A stretch of DNA of 64,000 nt from Shewanella sp. MBTL60-112-B2. Its GTDB lineage: Bacteria > Pseudomonadota > Gammaproteobacteria > Enterobacterales > Shewanellaceae. The stretch covers positions 62,001-126,000 of the forward strand of contig NZ_BPFA01000008.1 in the NCBI RefSeq assembly GCF_019655055.1. Direction: 5' to 3'. Under the pieces are notes generated by a model. The model had not been told where the DNA came from. It did not search any database and saw nothing but the letters and a program-made list of their open reading frames with translations. Below are positions 43,462-51,991 of the stretch, piece after piece. A program made the position numbers and the translations under genes. Numbering within the stretch: position 1 is the first letter of the stretch; every line of letters begins with the position of its first letter.

Positions 43462-44052
43462 TTAACCACATAGCACTTTTGCTGCATTGGCAAGGCTTTG
43501 CCCATTCTGCATAGCGAGTTTTTGTAGTTTTAAATGCGCTTGCGCTTCAGTGAGGCCAGCCTGCTGCAGCTTACTTTTCGCCAAATAGACAAACTTTTGC
43601 TCAGCTAACTCCTCTCGTAAATGTTTCAGTGTCAGCAAGGCTTGATTCGCACACTGAAACCGAGTCAAGGCTAGTTCAATGACCGAATTAACTCTTGCGG
43701 GCGAGATACACTGGGGTGCATAGGTTATACGTCCACAGCCGATAAGTGTCATTAATGTCTGCTGATTGATTTGTTCAGCTGTAACAATGACAGGGATCGG
43801 TGAGAATCCCATAAGCCGCATGATAAATCGTAAGTGAACCTCGCTAAATTTTGCAACACTTAGCAGCAACAGATCAGCCTCAGGATCCAGTGGAATGGTT
43901 TCGAGTCTTGATAAATCAGCTAGCTGCAAGTATTGATGATCAGCAGTGTTAACCGCCCTCTCTAACGCCTTCGAATTTTCTGCTTCCAACTTCATCTCAC
44001 CGTTATTCCGCTGCTCGCGCTCAGCTTGATGTGCCACCATTAAGATCCGCAT
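43462..44052 (-). CDS. nasT: NasT, ANTAR-domain antiterminator
   Basis: A 196-residue protein. The C-terminal ANTAR domain (about 130-193: LREELAEQKFVYLAKSKLQQAGLTEAQAHLKLQKLAMQNGQSLANAAKVL) is clear. The N-terminal receiver-like domain is degenerate: the strand that normally ends in the phosphorylated Asp reads DLLLLSVAKF, with Ser in that place. NasT binds nascent leader RNA and lets transcription pass the terminator when nitrate is present. In other bacteria it is held inactive by NasS, which is not found here. Its start overlaps the TrpD2-like gene by 13 bases, and its RNA target is directly downstream. Confidence 0.85.
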   Translation of the reverse strand: MRILMVAHQAEREQRNNGEMKLEAENSKALERAVNTADHQYLQLADLSRLETIPLDPEADLLLLSVAKFSEVHLRFIMRLMGFSPIPVIVTAEQINQQTLMTLIGCGRITYAPQCISPARVNSVIELALTRFQCANQALLTLKHLREELAEQKFVYLAKSKLQQAGLTEAQAHLKLQKLAMQNGQSLANAAKVLCG

Positions 44053-45296
44053 TTACCCTCCACATAAGCGCTTGATTGCTGCTTAGCATTAATCTTCTCT
44101 CTAACATTTACATCAGGCATTAATCCAGCGCCAGCTTGACTGCTTAACTGAGGTTGATTGTTTAATTGAGAGTACTGATAGCTACGCCATAACCTACCAG
44201 CTTTATCAACAGCCTCGCTGACTGAAAGCCTCGATGACTGCAACAACAAAATAGCCGTCAATGTGGTTACAATCGCATACTGAGCGCGTTTCGTTTCATT
44301 ACAATCTCTATGTGGTTCAATATTTTGCTCGATGACCTTTAACCAGGAAGGACATAATTGCGCTTGGCTCGGAAGTTTACCCACCAGCATAGATAAAGCG
44401 GTGGGAAGAGTTATTTGTCGATGAGTTGTTTGCCGATTAGCTATTTGACGATTAATAGCCGGTTCAGTGATAGTAAGCAATGTTTCGCAGCGAGGATTGA
44501 TTTCGCTCTCACCTTGATAGCCTTTAAAAATCAATGTCGTGCTTGGAAGTAAGTAATGGTTTAGCCGTTCAGCAACTTGCCTATGCAGTTCATCTAATCC
44601 TGAATGAAAGTAACTGCGAATACAAAGATTGGCCCTCGCAGGATTAACACAGCGAATAGCGGTTTGATAAAGGCTACGCACACCCATTTGCTGATGAATA
44701 CCAGCAAACACATCTGCTAATGGGGACAAACTATCGGCATTTACGTAACACAACCCCTGCATATCGAGGGCGGCTTTTGCATCAAGGGGCGTGCTTACTT
44801 GCGTAATTCCTATTTCACCGAGCATAGAGCCAATGTGATAGCGTTGAGTCGAGAGGCGACTATCACCATGGAGAAGTATTCTGTGCCCCTGTTTTGCTAA
44901 CACTTTGGCGCATAATAATAAGTAAGGTAACTGATTGCGTTTACCTGCATAACAGGGCCAGTCAAGGGTGACACCAATCGTCCCCCAATCAGTATCAATA
45001 GAGTCGGCTATGGCTAACACCACACCAGCAACCTCGTCTGCGCTTTCTCCCCTCACTCGCATCAGCATTAATGCAGCGCTTAATTGCGCAATGGTGCCGT
45101 AGCCCAGCTCGTACCCCCTCACAAGCTGATAGCTTTGCTCTAGGGTTAATCTACCAGCGCCTTTTTTACCTCTCGCTAAGGTTTTAATCAGACCTTGGTA
45201 GATAACACTATCAAGGCTGCCTACTGAGAGCCGGTCGACTTCAGAGTATGTTGCGCTTATAGCTTGTATATTTGGCATATTCGACTCTGCTCGCAT
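44040..45296 (-). CDS. TrpD2/YbiB-like protein (glycosyl transferase family 3 fold)
   Basis: A protein of about 418 residues related to anthranilate phosphoribosyltransferase-fold TrpD2/YbiB: GKKGAGRLTLEQSYQLVRGYELGYGTIAQLSAALMLMRVRGESADEVAGVV in the helical N-terminal part, then LDWPCYAGKRNQLPYLLLCAKVLAKQGHRILLHGD and YHIGSMLGEIGI. TrpD2 proteins bind nucleic acid rather than make tryptophan. The start is uncertain between 45296 and 45278; neither has a good Shine-Dalgarno, consistent with coupling to cobA. Its role in nitrate assimilation is unknown. The frame ends by overlapping nasT. Confidence 0.75.
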   Translation of the reverse strand: MRAESNMPNIQAISATYSEVDRLSVGSLDSVIYQGLIKTLARGKKGAGRLTLEQSYQLVRGYELGYGTIAQLSAALMLMRVRGESADEVAGVVLAIADSIDTDWGTIGVTLDWPCYAGKRNQLPYLLLCAKVLAKQGHRILLHGDSRLSTQRYHIGSMLGEIGITQVSTPLDAKAALDMQGLCYVNADSLSPLADVFAGIHQQMGVRSLYQTAIRCVNPARANLCIRSYFHSGLDELHRQVAERLNHYLLPSTTLIFKGYQGESEINPRCETLLTITEPAINRQIANRQTTHRQITLPTALSMLVGKLPSQAQLCPSWLKVIEQNIEPHRDCNETKRAQYAIVTTLTAILLLQSSRLSVSEAVDKAGRLWRSYQYSQLNNQPQLSSQAGAGLMPDVNVREKINAKQQSSAYVEGKCGS

Positions 45297-45303
45297 TGTA
45301 TTA

Positions 45304-46263
45304 TTATACATAGGCACACACAGCTGGATCTGCTGGCTTAGCCGAATGTTGAATCGCTGGGCATTTAGCAGTTGAATGCTTGATCTCGCAAAATGCATCA
45401 GCAAGTTCTCGGCTAACATTCACCACATCACCAATGATGATCAAGGTCGGCCCTTTGTGAACCATCTTCTCGGCAGCACGCTGCATTTCAGAGATCCGGC
45501 AATAACATACTGACTGTTCCAATCGTGCACCATCGCTAATAAATGCCACAGGCACATTCGGTTTTACGCCAGCCTTAAGCAAATGGCTTGCTATCTCAGC
45601 CGCTTTTTCTTTCCCCATATAAAAGACTAAAGTGCTCTGCGCAGCTAACAAGTGTCGCCAATGCTGGGCCGAATCATCACAGGTTCTGCCCGTAACAAAC
45701 GTAACGCTACGGGCCACAGCTCTGTGAGTCAGCGGAATTGCAGCACTGGATGCACAGCCCAAGGCGGCGGTAATCCCGGCAATAAACTCACTTTTAACGC
45801 CATGTTTTGCTAGAAAAAGGGCTTCTTCGCTGCCTCGGCCAAAAACATTAGGATCGCCACCTTTTAACCGCACTACTTTAGAGCCCATCAATGCCAGTTG
45901 ATAAAGTTTGTTATTGATATCGGTCTGTGAGCTACTCTTCTGATTACAGCGTTTTCCCATGTAATGCAGGCCGCAACTATCACTGACTAAACTCAAAATA
46001 TCTTGGCTCACTAAATTGTCATACACCACTTCGTCTGCATCCATAATTGCTTGCGCCGCTTTTATGGTCAGTAAATCAATGTCACCACAACCAGCCCCCA
46101 CAATTTTTACCGTTAGATACTGTTCCTTATCGGGTGCGTTAACCGTCCTATCTCGTCTTAACTGCGACAAGGAACAATCATTGAACTGAGCAATATTACG
46201 ACAAACTCTAAGAGTGTTAACTGCAGTTTTGACTTTTTCAGAGACAAGCTGTTTTTTCTGCAT
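45304..46263 (-). CDS. cobA: Uroporphyrinogen-III C-methyltransferase
   Basis: A 319-residue enzyme of the SUMT family: VKIVGAGCGDIDLLTIKAAQAI (SAM loop), DNLVSQDIL, VVRLKGGDPNVFGRGSEE, ITAALGCASSAAIPLTHR and LVFYMGKEKAAEI. It converts uroporphyrinogen III to precorrin-2, the first step to the siroheme of NirB. There is no CysG-type dehydrogenase/ferrochelatase part, so siroheme completion must come from another gene. An N-terminal extension of about 65 residues precedes the core. The ATG lies within the 3' end of nasA, with GAGGTGG upstream. Confidence 0.93.
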   Translation of the reverse strand: MQKKQLVSEKVKTAVNTLRVCRNIAQFNDCSLSQLRRDRTVNAPDKEQYLTVKIVGAGCGDIDLLTIKAAQAIMDADEVVYDNLVSQDILSLVSDSCGLHYMGKRCNQKSSSQTDINNKLYQLALMGSKVVRLKGGDPNVFGRGSEEALFLAKHGVKSEFIAGITAALGCASSAAIPLTHRAVARSVTFVTGRTCDDSAQHWRHLLAAQSTLVFYMGKEKAAEIASHLLKAGVKPNVPVAFISDGARLEQSVCYCRISEMQRAAEKMVHKGPTLIIIGDVVNVSRELADAFCEIKHSTAKCPAIQHSAKPADPAVCAYV

Positions 46264-49159
46264 TACACCACCTCTTCTTTTTGATTTGTGGATCAACAGC
46301 CATTTGCGTTTCAAAATCGCTTTGGGTTGCTAACACTGAATTCTCAGACAGCACCCGACAGGCAATGTCGTTAACTTGGTTAAGACAGCTACCGCAAACT
46401 GAGCTGCATTTCAGCCTCGATTGCACGTCTGCCACCAGTGCTTGCTGATAGTGTTGATTTAACGGTTTTTGCTGATGTGCAGTACTGGGGTCAATGTCAT
46501 CGCTCTGTTCGATATACCGCTGCATCGTGTCCGAGATACTTTTTTGAGTAACACCTGTGCAAGCACACACAACAGGACTACTGCCATTTATAAGCAATTG
46601 ATGTAATGAGTTAATTCCATTTTGCTCAAATACATCACCTAATAAATGCTGCGCAGCATTAACATCAATTTGAACTTCATCATCATAAGTAATACACAGT
46701 CCAACGAGTTTGTCCTCTGCGATGGTGCAGTGGATCTGATGGGACATAAATAGCCAACTTAAACTTTTTGACGGTTGAGTTTTCGAGCTTTGTGGAAGGT
46801 TATTAACGACTGGCTCTTTATGTTTCGCCGAGCCAATAACCTCGAGCCAAGGGAGCTCTGCCGCAAAATGGTTACATTTGCCGTCAACCAGTGTTTGCGT
46901 AACTTGCCAACAAAGTGTGTTTGGATTAATACAGGACTGGCCCCATTCAATGCCATTTAGTGCAACCCTAAAAGGCGCAACCTGCACTTTTTGATGTTTA
47001 AAACCGGGTTGTAGCGAGTGCGGATCACAAACACTTTGCAGCAGATGATTCACACCGCCACAGCGATTATATTGCCGCGACCAATGCATTGAGATAAAGC
47101 CACTCTCATCTTGCATTGACTCATCTACAACGACCCTCGCTAACATTGTCTCGACAGTCATCAATGAAGATAGCTTCGCGAAACCGCCTTCTGTTAATTG
47201 GTATTTATCTATCGTTAATTGATTTAGAAAAAGCTCTGGCTGATAGTGGCTTGCCGTTAAGCTCGCAATGTGACCGGTTCTTGTCATGCTGTGCCATTGG
47301 TCTCTATGGCGACCGGAGTTAAGCCAAATACCTGATGTAGTTTGTTGCTCACTAGAGCGAGGTGCTGTCAAATGTGGTGGCACAAAATTCGCTTTACCGT
47401 CTGCAGTAGAAAAAACACCATCTGCGTATAAGCGTTGATTTTTCTGACCTATTTGCGATGGGCTGATTAACGGCCACTGAGTCGGCTTAAGGTTGTCATA
47501 CTCCGATTTTGTTAGCTGCTGCAACCCTGCAAGATCAAACTTTTTGCCTTTAAAGCCAGCCGACACTTGTGCCGTTAACTTGGCGAATTCAATAAAGATC
47601 TGTTCACTGCCCTCAAAGTTAAAGCCTTGGTTAAAACCAAGCGCCTTTGCGACTTCACATAGCGCCCACCAATCTGGCATTGCATCACCTTGAGGCTTAA
47701 TAAAGCCTCGCTGACGGCTAATCGTGCGCTCGCTATTTGTCACTGTGCCCGACTTTTCAGACCAGCCCTGTGCGGGCAGTAAAATATCTGCACACTGGGC
47801 GGTATCAGTGTCAGCGGTAACATCTGACACTACCACCACATCACAGCTCTTAAGCGCCTTTTTGACCTCAGTACTATTGGGTAGAGAAACCAATGGATTT
47901 GTTCCTAAGATCCATACAGCTCTTATCTCCCCTTGGGCTATTTTGGCAAAAAGTTCTGTGGCTGTATGGCCTTTTCTCTGTGCCATAGTTGGCGCTTGCC
48001 AAAACGTTTGCAACAGCTGTTTTTCAGCGGTAGAAAAGCCCATATGTGCGGCAAGCTGCGTCGCCATTCCGCCCACTTCACGCCCGCCCATTGCGTTTGG
48101 CTGCCCCGTTAAAGAAAACGGCCCACAACCTGGCTTACCAATATCGCCTATGGCCAAATGGCAATTAATAATGGCGTTACTTGTGTCTGTGCCAATAATC
48201 GACTGATTTACCCCTTGCCCACTCGCTGTCACCACTTTTGGCTTAGCAGACTTGGTTGAATTGACATCGGCATTAGGCTGCAATGAATCTGGCTTAGAGT
48301 TATGGTAAAAAGAATAAAATTCAATTAGCTGACTTTCTTTTAACCCGGTCTTTTCAACGGTTTTAGCTAAGCTGGCATCGCCACTTATTTGGCTTAGTGT
48401 CGTTTCAAAGCCTTGGGTATGCTCGGCAATAAATGCTTGTTCCGCGCGACATGAGTCAGCCAAATAACAAAACAAACCATTAAACAGCGCAAGATCAGAG
48501 CCCGGTTTCAACTGTAAATGAAGATCCGCATAGGATGCCGTTGCTGTTTGCCTAGGATCGACAACCACTAACTTAGTACCATTGAGCTTTTGCGCTGCGA
48601 GTATGCGTTTAAATAACACAGGATGGGTCCACGCAGTATTCGCTCCCACCAACACCACTACATCAGCGAGTTCAAAATCTTGGTAACAGCCAGGCACAAC
48701 ATCTTCGCCAAATGCCCGTATATGAGCGCTCACTGCCGATGACATACATAGACGGGAGTTGGTATCAATATTCGCAGTACCAATAAAGCCTTTTGCTAGC
48801 TTATTCGCAATATAATAGTCTTCTGTAAGCAACTGACCTGATAGATAAAATGCGACAGAATCTGGACCATATTTTTCAATAACTTCTGCAATTTTTTTGC
48901 TGATCTCTTCTATCGCAGCCGGCCAACTTACTCTGTTATATGCCTCGGGATCGCTACTTCTAACCCGTGGATATAAGAGCTTATTTGGTAAATTAATCCC
49001 TTCAAGCAAGCTCAAGCCTTTAGCGCACAACTCACCTCGGTTAGCCGTATGTGCCAGATCGCCCGTTAATCTCATCTGGCCATTACCGCTATCATCAGTC
49101 GTTATTTGTACACCACAACCTACTCCACAATAAGCACAAGTCGTTCTACATTCAGACAT
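46238..49159 (-). CDS. nasA: Assimilatory nitrate reductase catalytic subunit
   Basis: A 973-residue cytoplasmic enzyme. The N-terminal 4Fe-4S site TCAYCGVGCGV with RGELCAKG (first 50 residues) leads into the Mo-bis-MGD domains (VAFYLSGQLLTEDYYIANKLAKGF, NIDTNSRLCMSS, VVLVGANTAWTHPVL, GQPNAMGGREVGG, ILGTNPLVS). A C-terminal BFD-type [2Fe-2S] domain (from about 855: VVCACTGVTQKSI, CSSVCGSCLNQV) is present, as in NasA of Klebsiella. There is no separate NasB flavoprotein here; the electron donor must come from elsewhere. It has a probable sigma-54 promoter at 49193-49208 and is the first gene of the nas operon. Confidence 0.95.
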   Translation of the reverse strand: MSECRTTCAYCGVGCGVQITTDDSGNGQMRLTGDLAHTANRGELCAKGLSLLEGINLPNKLLYPRVRSSDPEAYNRVSWPAAIEEISKKIAEVIEKYGPDSVAFYLSGQLLTEDYYIANKLAKGFIGTANIDTNSRLCMSSAVSAHIRAFGEDVVPGCYQDFELADVVVLVGANTAWTHPVLFKRILAAQKLNGTKLVVVDPRQTATASYADLHLQLKPGSDLALFNGLFCYLADSCRAEQAFIAEHTQGFETTLSQISGDASLAKTVEKTGLKESQLIEFYSFYHNSKPDSLQPNADVNSTKSAKPKVVTASGQGVNQSIIGTDTSNAIINCHLAIGDIGKPGCGPFSLTGQPNAMGGREVGGMATQLAAHMGFSTAEKQLLQTFWQAPTMAQRKGHTATELFAKIAQGEIRAVWILGTNPLVSLPNSTEVKKALKSCDVVVVSDVTADTDTAQCADILLPAQGWSEKSGTVTNSERTISRQRGFIKPQGDAMPDWWALCEVAKALGFNQGFNFEGSEQIFIEFAKLTAQVSAGFKGKKFDLAGLQQLTKSEYDNLKPTQWPLISPSQIGQKNQRLYADGVFSTADGKANFVPPHLTAPRSSEQQTTSGIWLNSGRHRDQWHSMTRTGHIASLTASHYQPELFLNQLTIDKYQLTEGGFAKLSSLMTVETMLARVVVDESMQDESGFISMHWSRQYNRCGGVNHLLQSVCDPHSLQPGFKHQKVQVAPFRVALNGIEWGQSCINPNTLCWQVTQTLVDGKCNHFAAELPWLEVIGSAKHKEPVVNNLPQSSKTQPSKSLSWLFMSHQIHCTIAEDKLVGLCITYDDEVQIDVNAAQHLLGDVFEQNGINSLHQLLINGSSPVVCACTGVTQKSISDTMQRYIEQSDDIDPSTAHQQKPLNQHYQQALVADVQSRLKCSSVCGSCLNQVNDIACRVLSENSVLATQSDFETQMAVDPQIKKKRWCNAEKTACL

Positions 49160-49192
49160 AATTGTCCCTATTAATTTCCATAGATGTCATAA

Positions 49193-49208
49193 AGCAAATA
49201 CTAAGCCA
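49193..49208 (-). promoter_or_regulatory. Probable sigma-54 promoter of nasA
   Basis: On the minus strand TGGCTTAGTATTTGCT (49208-49193) has the -24 TGGC and -12 TTGC elements exactly seven bases apart and a T in the last consensus position. Transcription would start near 49182, about 24 bases before the nasA ATG, which has an AGGGAC ribosome binding site. Confidence 0.7.
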
Positions 49209-49270
49209 AATGATAAGCCATTGTATTAAAATGACTTATAGTAATCAGTCAAGAGGGGGAGATATGAGAC

Positions 49271-49310
49271 TGCCCAAATGGAGTGCAATTATTTGCACTC
49301 TCATCTAGCA
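49271..49310 (-). promoter_or_regulatory. Tandem NtrC-like dyads upstream of nasA promoter
   Basis: Two 17-base NtrC-like dyads: 49271-49287 (TGCCCAAATGGAGTGCA, 9 of 12 arm positions) and 49294-49310 (TGCACTCTCATCTAGCA, 8 of 12). Centres are 23 bases apart and about 97 and 120 bases upstream of the predicted start. The same stretch contains an overlapping perfect palindrome, GAGTGCAA-TTAT-TTGCACTC at 49281-49300. Confidence 0.45.
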
Positions 49311-49369
49311 AAGTGTTGCTTAAGAATAGGATGAACAGGCAGGGAATTTATCGCTAAAAACTAATACGG

Positions 49370-49390
49370 AATGCTTAATGCTTAATGCTT
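49370..49390. repeat. Three 7-bp tandem repeats
   Basis: AATGCTT occurs three times head to tail. Located in the cctA-nasA gap; no function assigned. Confidence 0.7.
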
Positions 49391-49427
49391 AATTTTTATC
49401 CAGAGCTGGTATATTCGAACACAAAAA

Positions 49428-49447
49428 AGCCAGCGCGTCGGCTGGCT
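49428..49447 (-). terminator. Intrinsic terminator of cctA
   Basis: Arms AGCCAGC (49428-49434) and GCTGGCT (49441-49447) around a 6-base loop, followed by TTTTTTG on the minus strand, 28 bases after the cctA stop. Confidence 0.85.
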
Positions 49448-49474
49448 CATTTTAGTCGTTTGAGTTAACTCAAA

Positions 49475-49822
49475 TTACTTAAGTACTGACTCTGCAGTAC
49501 GGCCGTCATCATGACAGCTATCACAAGTAGGCTTATCACCTACGTTCATTTCATGCGGAGCATGACAGTCTGCACACATTAGCATGCCATCATGTGGTTG
49601 GTGAACGGCGTCCATTTCTGCCAATGTACCATGGCAAGATTGGCACTGCTGGAATTCATACTCACCATCAGCAGATGGTTCGCCATCAGCGTGACATGCT
49701 TCACAGCCATCCATTTCAGCATGCATTTCTGCTAGCTCTTGGCCTTCGGCGAAAGCTGCTGGTGATAAAGCAAGTGCTGCGAAAGCCGCACCAAAGATTG
49801 CACTTAATAGTTTATTGCTCAC
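49475..49822 (-). CDS. cctA: Small periplasmic tetraheme cytochrome c (CctA/STC)
   Basis: A 115-residue secreted cytochrome with four CXXCH heme sites: CEACH, CQSCH, CADCH and CDSCH. The signal peptide ([20 protein letters not shown]) ends before [14 protein letters not shown]. The sequence closely follows the small tetraheme cytochrome of Shewanella, an abundant periplasmic electron carrier between CymA and terminal reductases. The start is GTG 49822, with GAGGAT upstream; the open frame to 49849 would add nine residues absent from the family. The four hemes and start match the known protein length. Confidence 0.93.
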   Translation of the reverse strand: MSNKLLSAIFGAAFAALALSPAAFAEGQELAEMHAEMDGCEACHADGEPSADGEYEFQQCQSCHGTLAEMDAVHQPHDGMLMCADCHAPHEMNVGDKPTCDSCHDDGRTAESVLK

Positions 49823-50053
49823 AATTGTATCCTCATTTGATGTTTGCATAGTGAAAACCTATATGTCAGGTGGTTTTCATCTTGCAAACAATATTTTTTA
49901 GCACGACTTAGGTTAATTTAGCTAAGCATTAACTAATCCGCAACTAATTTAGCTGAAAGATCATATCATTGTGCCTGTCACCAAAACGTGCGCTCAGTCA
50001 AATTACGCCTGAGAATAGGATGAGGTCGTGTATTTATTCCTTTGATTTTGAGC

Positions 50054-50094
50054 ATAAAAAAAGCGATTCGACGCATTTAGCTCCGAACCGCTTT
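50054..50094 (-). terminator. Intrinsic terminator of htpX
   Basis: On the minus strand arms AAAGCGGTTCG and CGAATCGCTTT (one G-U pair) enclose a 13-base loop and are followed by TTTTT, 17 bases after the htpX stop. Confidence 0.78.
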
Positions 50095-50110
50095 ATTTAG
50101 TAAGTGCTGA

Positions 50111-50974
50111 TTAACTCGCTCTTAATGCTGCAATACGCTTTTCTAATGGTGGGTGACTCATCATCAATTCCGCCATAGATTTTTTACCGTTAATACCCAA
50201 TGCAGACATAGATGCTGGCATAGCGCCTGTTTCTGGACCTTGGCGCAATCTGTCAAGTGCCGCGATCATCTTCTCTTTACCAGCAAGTTTTGCTGCGCCT
50301 TCATCGGCTCTGTATTCGCGAATACGTGAGAAGTAAGCAACGATCATCGAAGCTAAGATACCAAACAGCATATCCAACACGAACACGACTGCCATGTAGG
50401 CGAACATACCTAGGCCTTCGCCCTCTTCGTCATTACTTGCAACAAAGTTATTGATAATACCTGCGACAACGCGAGCTGCGAAGATTACGAATGTGTTCAC
50501 TACACCTTGAATAAGGGTCAGTGTTACCATATCACCGTTGGCAACGTGACTGACTTCGTGGGCTAGAACCGCTTCAATCTCATCTTGGTTCATGCCATAC
50601 AGTAAACCACTACTCACAGCGACTAATGAATTGTCTTTGCTTGGACCCGTTGCGAATGCGTTCAGCTCTGGCGATTGGTAAATAGCAACTTCTGGCATCT
50701 TAATACCGGCTTGCTGCGCTTGACGGGCAACCGTCTCAACTAACCAACGCTCTGTATTATCACGTGGCGTGGTGATCACCTCACAACCCATGGTTTTCTT
50801 AGCCATCCATTTTGAGATTGCCAAGCTAATAAATGCACCACCGAAACCAAATATTGCAGCGAACACAAGTAAGCCGCCCATAGTCGAGGTGTTAACCCCT
50901 AAAATTGACATCACGATTGATGCCACCAATAAGATCGCCATGTTAGTAGCAATCAGTAAAAATATACGCTTCAT
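50111..50974 (-). CDS. htpX: Heat-shock membrane metalloprotease HtpX
   Basis: A 287-residue M48 peptidase with four membrane helices. The zinc site [10 protein letters not shown] lies near residue 140 and the third ligand Glu in [14 protein letters not shown] near 222; the C-terminal [15 protein letters not shown] matches the family. It degrades misfolded inner-membrane proteins with FtsH. A heat-shock-like promoter lies upstream. Confidence 0.96.
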   Translation of the reverse strand: MKRIFLLIATNMAILLVASIVMSILGVNTSTMGGLLVFAAIFGFGGAFISLAISKWMAKKTMGCEVITTPRDNTERWLVETVARQAQQAGIKMPEVAIYQSPELNAFATGPSKDNSLVAVSSGLLYGMNQDEIEAVLAHEVSHVANGDMVTLTLIQGVVNTFVIFAARVVAGIINNFVASNDEEGEGLGMFAYMAVVFVLDMLFGILASMIVAYFSRIREYRADEGAAKLAGKEKMIAALDRLRQGPETGAMPASMSALGINGKKSMAELMMSHPPLEKRIAALRAS

Positions 50975-51024
50975 TTAAGCTCCTGTAGGATACAAAGTAC
51001 CTGATATACACTCTTGGAGACATA

Positions 51025-51055
51025 ATATGTCCAAAAAACAAGAATTCAAGGGGAT
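51025..51055 (-). promoter_or_regulatory. Possible sigma-32 promoter of htpX
   Basis: On the minus strand CCCCTTGAA (51053-51045) fits the heat-shock -35 element closely; GGACATAT (51032-51025), 12 bases further, is a weaker -10. It lies about 75 bases upstream of the ATG. The spacing is slightly short, so this is tentative. Confidence 0.45.
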
Positions 51056-51207
51056 AGGTAGAAAATTTTCTATCATTGCTTTAATAATAGACACTCCAGC
51101 TCCACTTTATACCAAGTGATGTGAGTCTAGGGCTATTTCATTAAAACAAGATTAATTTATTACGCAAAAGATGAGAATAATATTGAGATGGGATTAATCT
51201 TTGTTAA

Positions 51208-51256
51208 CAAAAAGATAAGCCTAATTCTCTCAGGAAATATCCCGTTGAATTAGGCT
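51208..51256 (-). terminator. Terminator-like hairpin after bioD
   Basis: Arms 51218-51227 and 51247-51256 are perfect 10-bp reverse complements with a 19-base loop, followed on the minus strand by TATCTTTTTG. Lies 43 bases after the bioD stop. Confidence 0.7.
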
Positions 51257-51298
51257 GACTTTTATCGAACAAAACTGCTTATATTAAAGCGAATATCG

Positions 51299-51964
51299 TT
51301 AGGCTAGTAATGTTAAATCTAAATGGCTAGCTGCAGCTTCAGCTGTTGCCTCTGCAAGGTATGGTACATAACCTAAACAAGGCGCTGGCATTAAAGCTTT
51401 TAAGGTTTCTAAATTCTGCTCTGAATAATCCATCTCAGGGTCGACTTGATTTGCTACCCAACCAACAATATTCAAACCATCAGCTTTTATCGCTTCAGCC
51501 GTTAATAATGCATGGTTCAAACAGCCCAGTTTCATGCCAACAACTAAAATTACCGGTAACTGCATCGACTGGACCACCTCTGAAAGGAAATACCCTTCTC
51601 CTAGCGGTAAGCGCCATCCACCAGCACCTTCAATTAAGCAAAAATCCGCTCCCACATATTCAGCCATTTTTAACAGGGCTTCTATACGATTAGGCGCCAA
51701 GTGTATACCTTTCTCGGCCGCAGCTAAGTGCGGTGCAATCGCCGGCTCAAAAGCAAAAGGATTGATATCCTCGTAAGGCAGTTTAATCGTCGATGCCGCC
51801 ATCAATGCAAGTGCATCGCTATTTCTAAGGCCATTATCGGTTTGTTCACAACCTGAAGCTATTGGCTTAAAGCCCACAGTCTCGCCTTTAGCGGCTGTTA
51901 ACAATGCAGAAGAGATCAACGTCTTACCACAGTCGGTATCTGTACCCGTTACAAAAAATGTCAT
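51299..51964 (-). CDS. bioD: Dethiobiotin synthetase
   Basis: A 221-residue P-loop enzyme, MTFFVTGTDTDCGKTLISSALL (nucleotide loop near 7-18), with GFKPIASGCEQT and FCLIEGAGGWRLPL (near 110). It closes the ureido ring of dethiobiotin from DAPA, CO2 and ATP. Usual family length. It is the last of the bioB-F-C-D run, 27 bases after bioC. Confidence 0.95.
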   Translation of the reverse strand: MTFFVTGTDTDCGKTLISSALLTAAKGETVGFKPIASGCEQTDNGLRNSDALALMAASTIKLPYEDINPFAFEPAIAPHLAAAEKGIHLAPNRIEALLKMAEYVGADFCLIEGAGGWRLPLGEGYFLSEVVQSMQLPVILVVGMKLGCLNHALLTAEAIKADGLNIVGWVANQVDPEMDYSEQNLETLKALMPAPCLGYVPYLAEATAEAAASHLDLTLLA

Positions 51965-51991
51965 GTCTACTCCAAGCTGACTCAGCTGCGT

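Larger units (their letters stand above)
50975..51298. other. Intergenic region between bioD and htpX
   Basis: Contains the possible htpX promoter (51025-51055) and the bioD terminator (51208-51256). I see no gene in the remainder. Confidence 0.6.

Noticed and set aside
47724..48206. Plus-strand frame of 160 codons inside nasA
   Set aside because: Antisense shadow of a well conserved molybdoenzyme gene.
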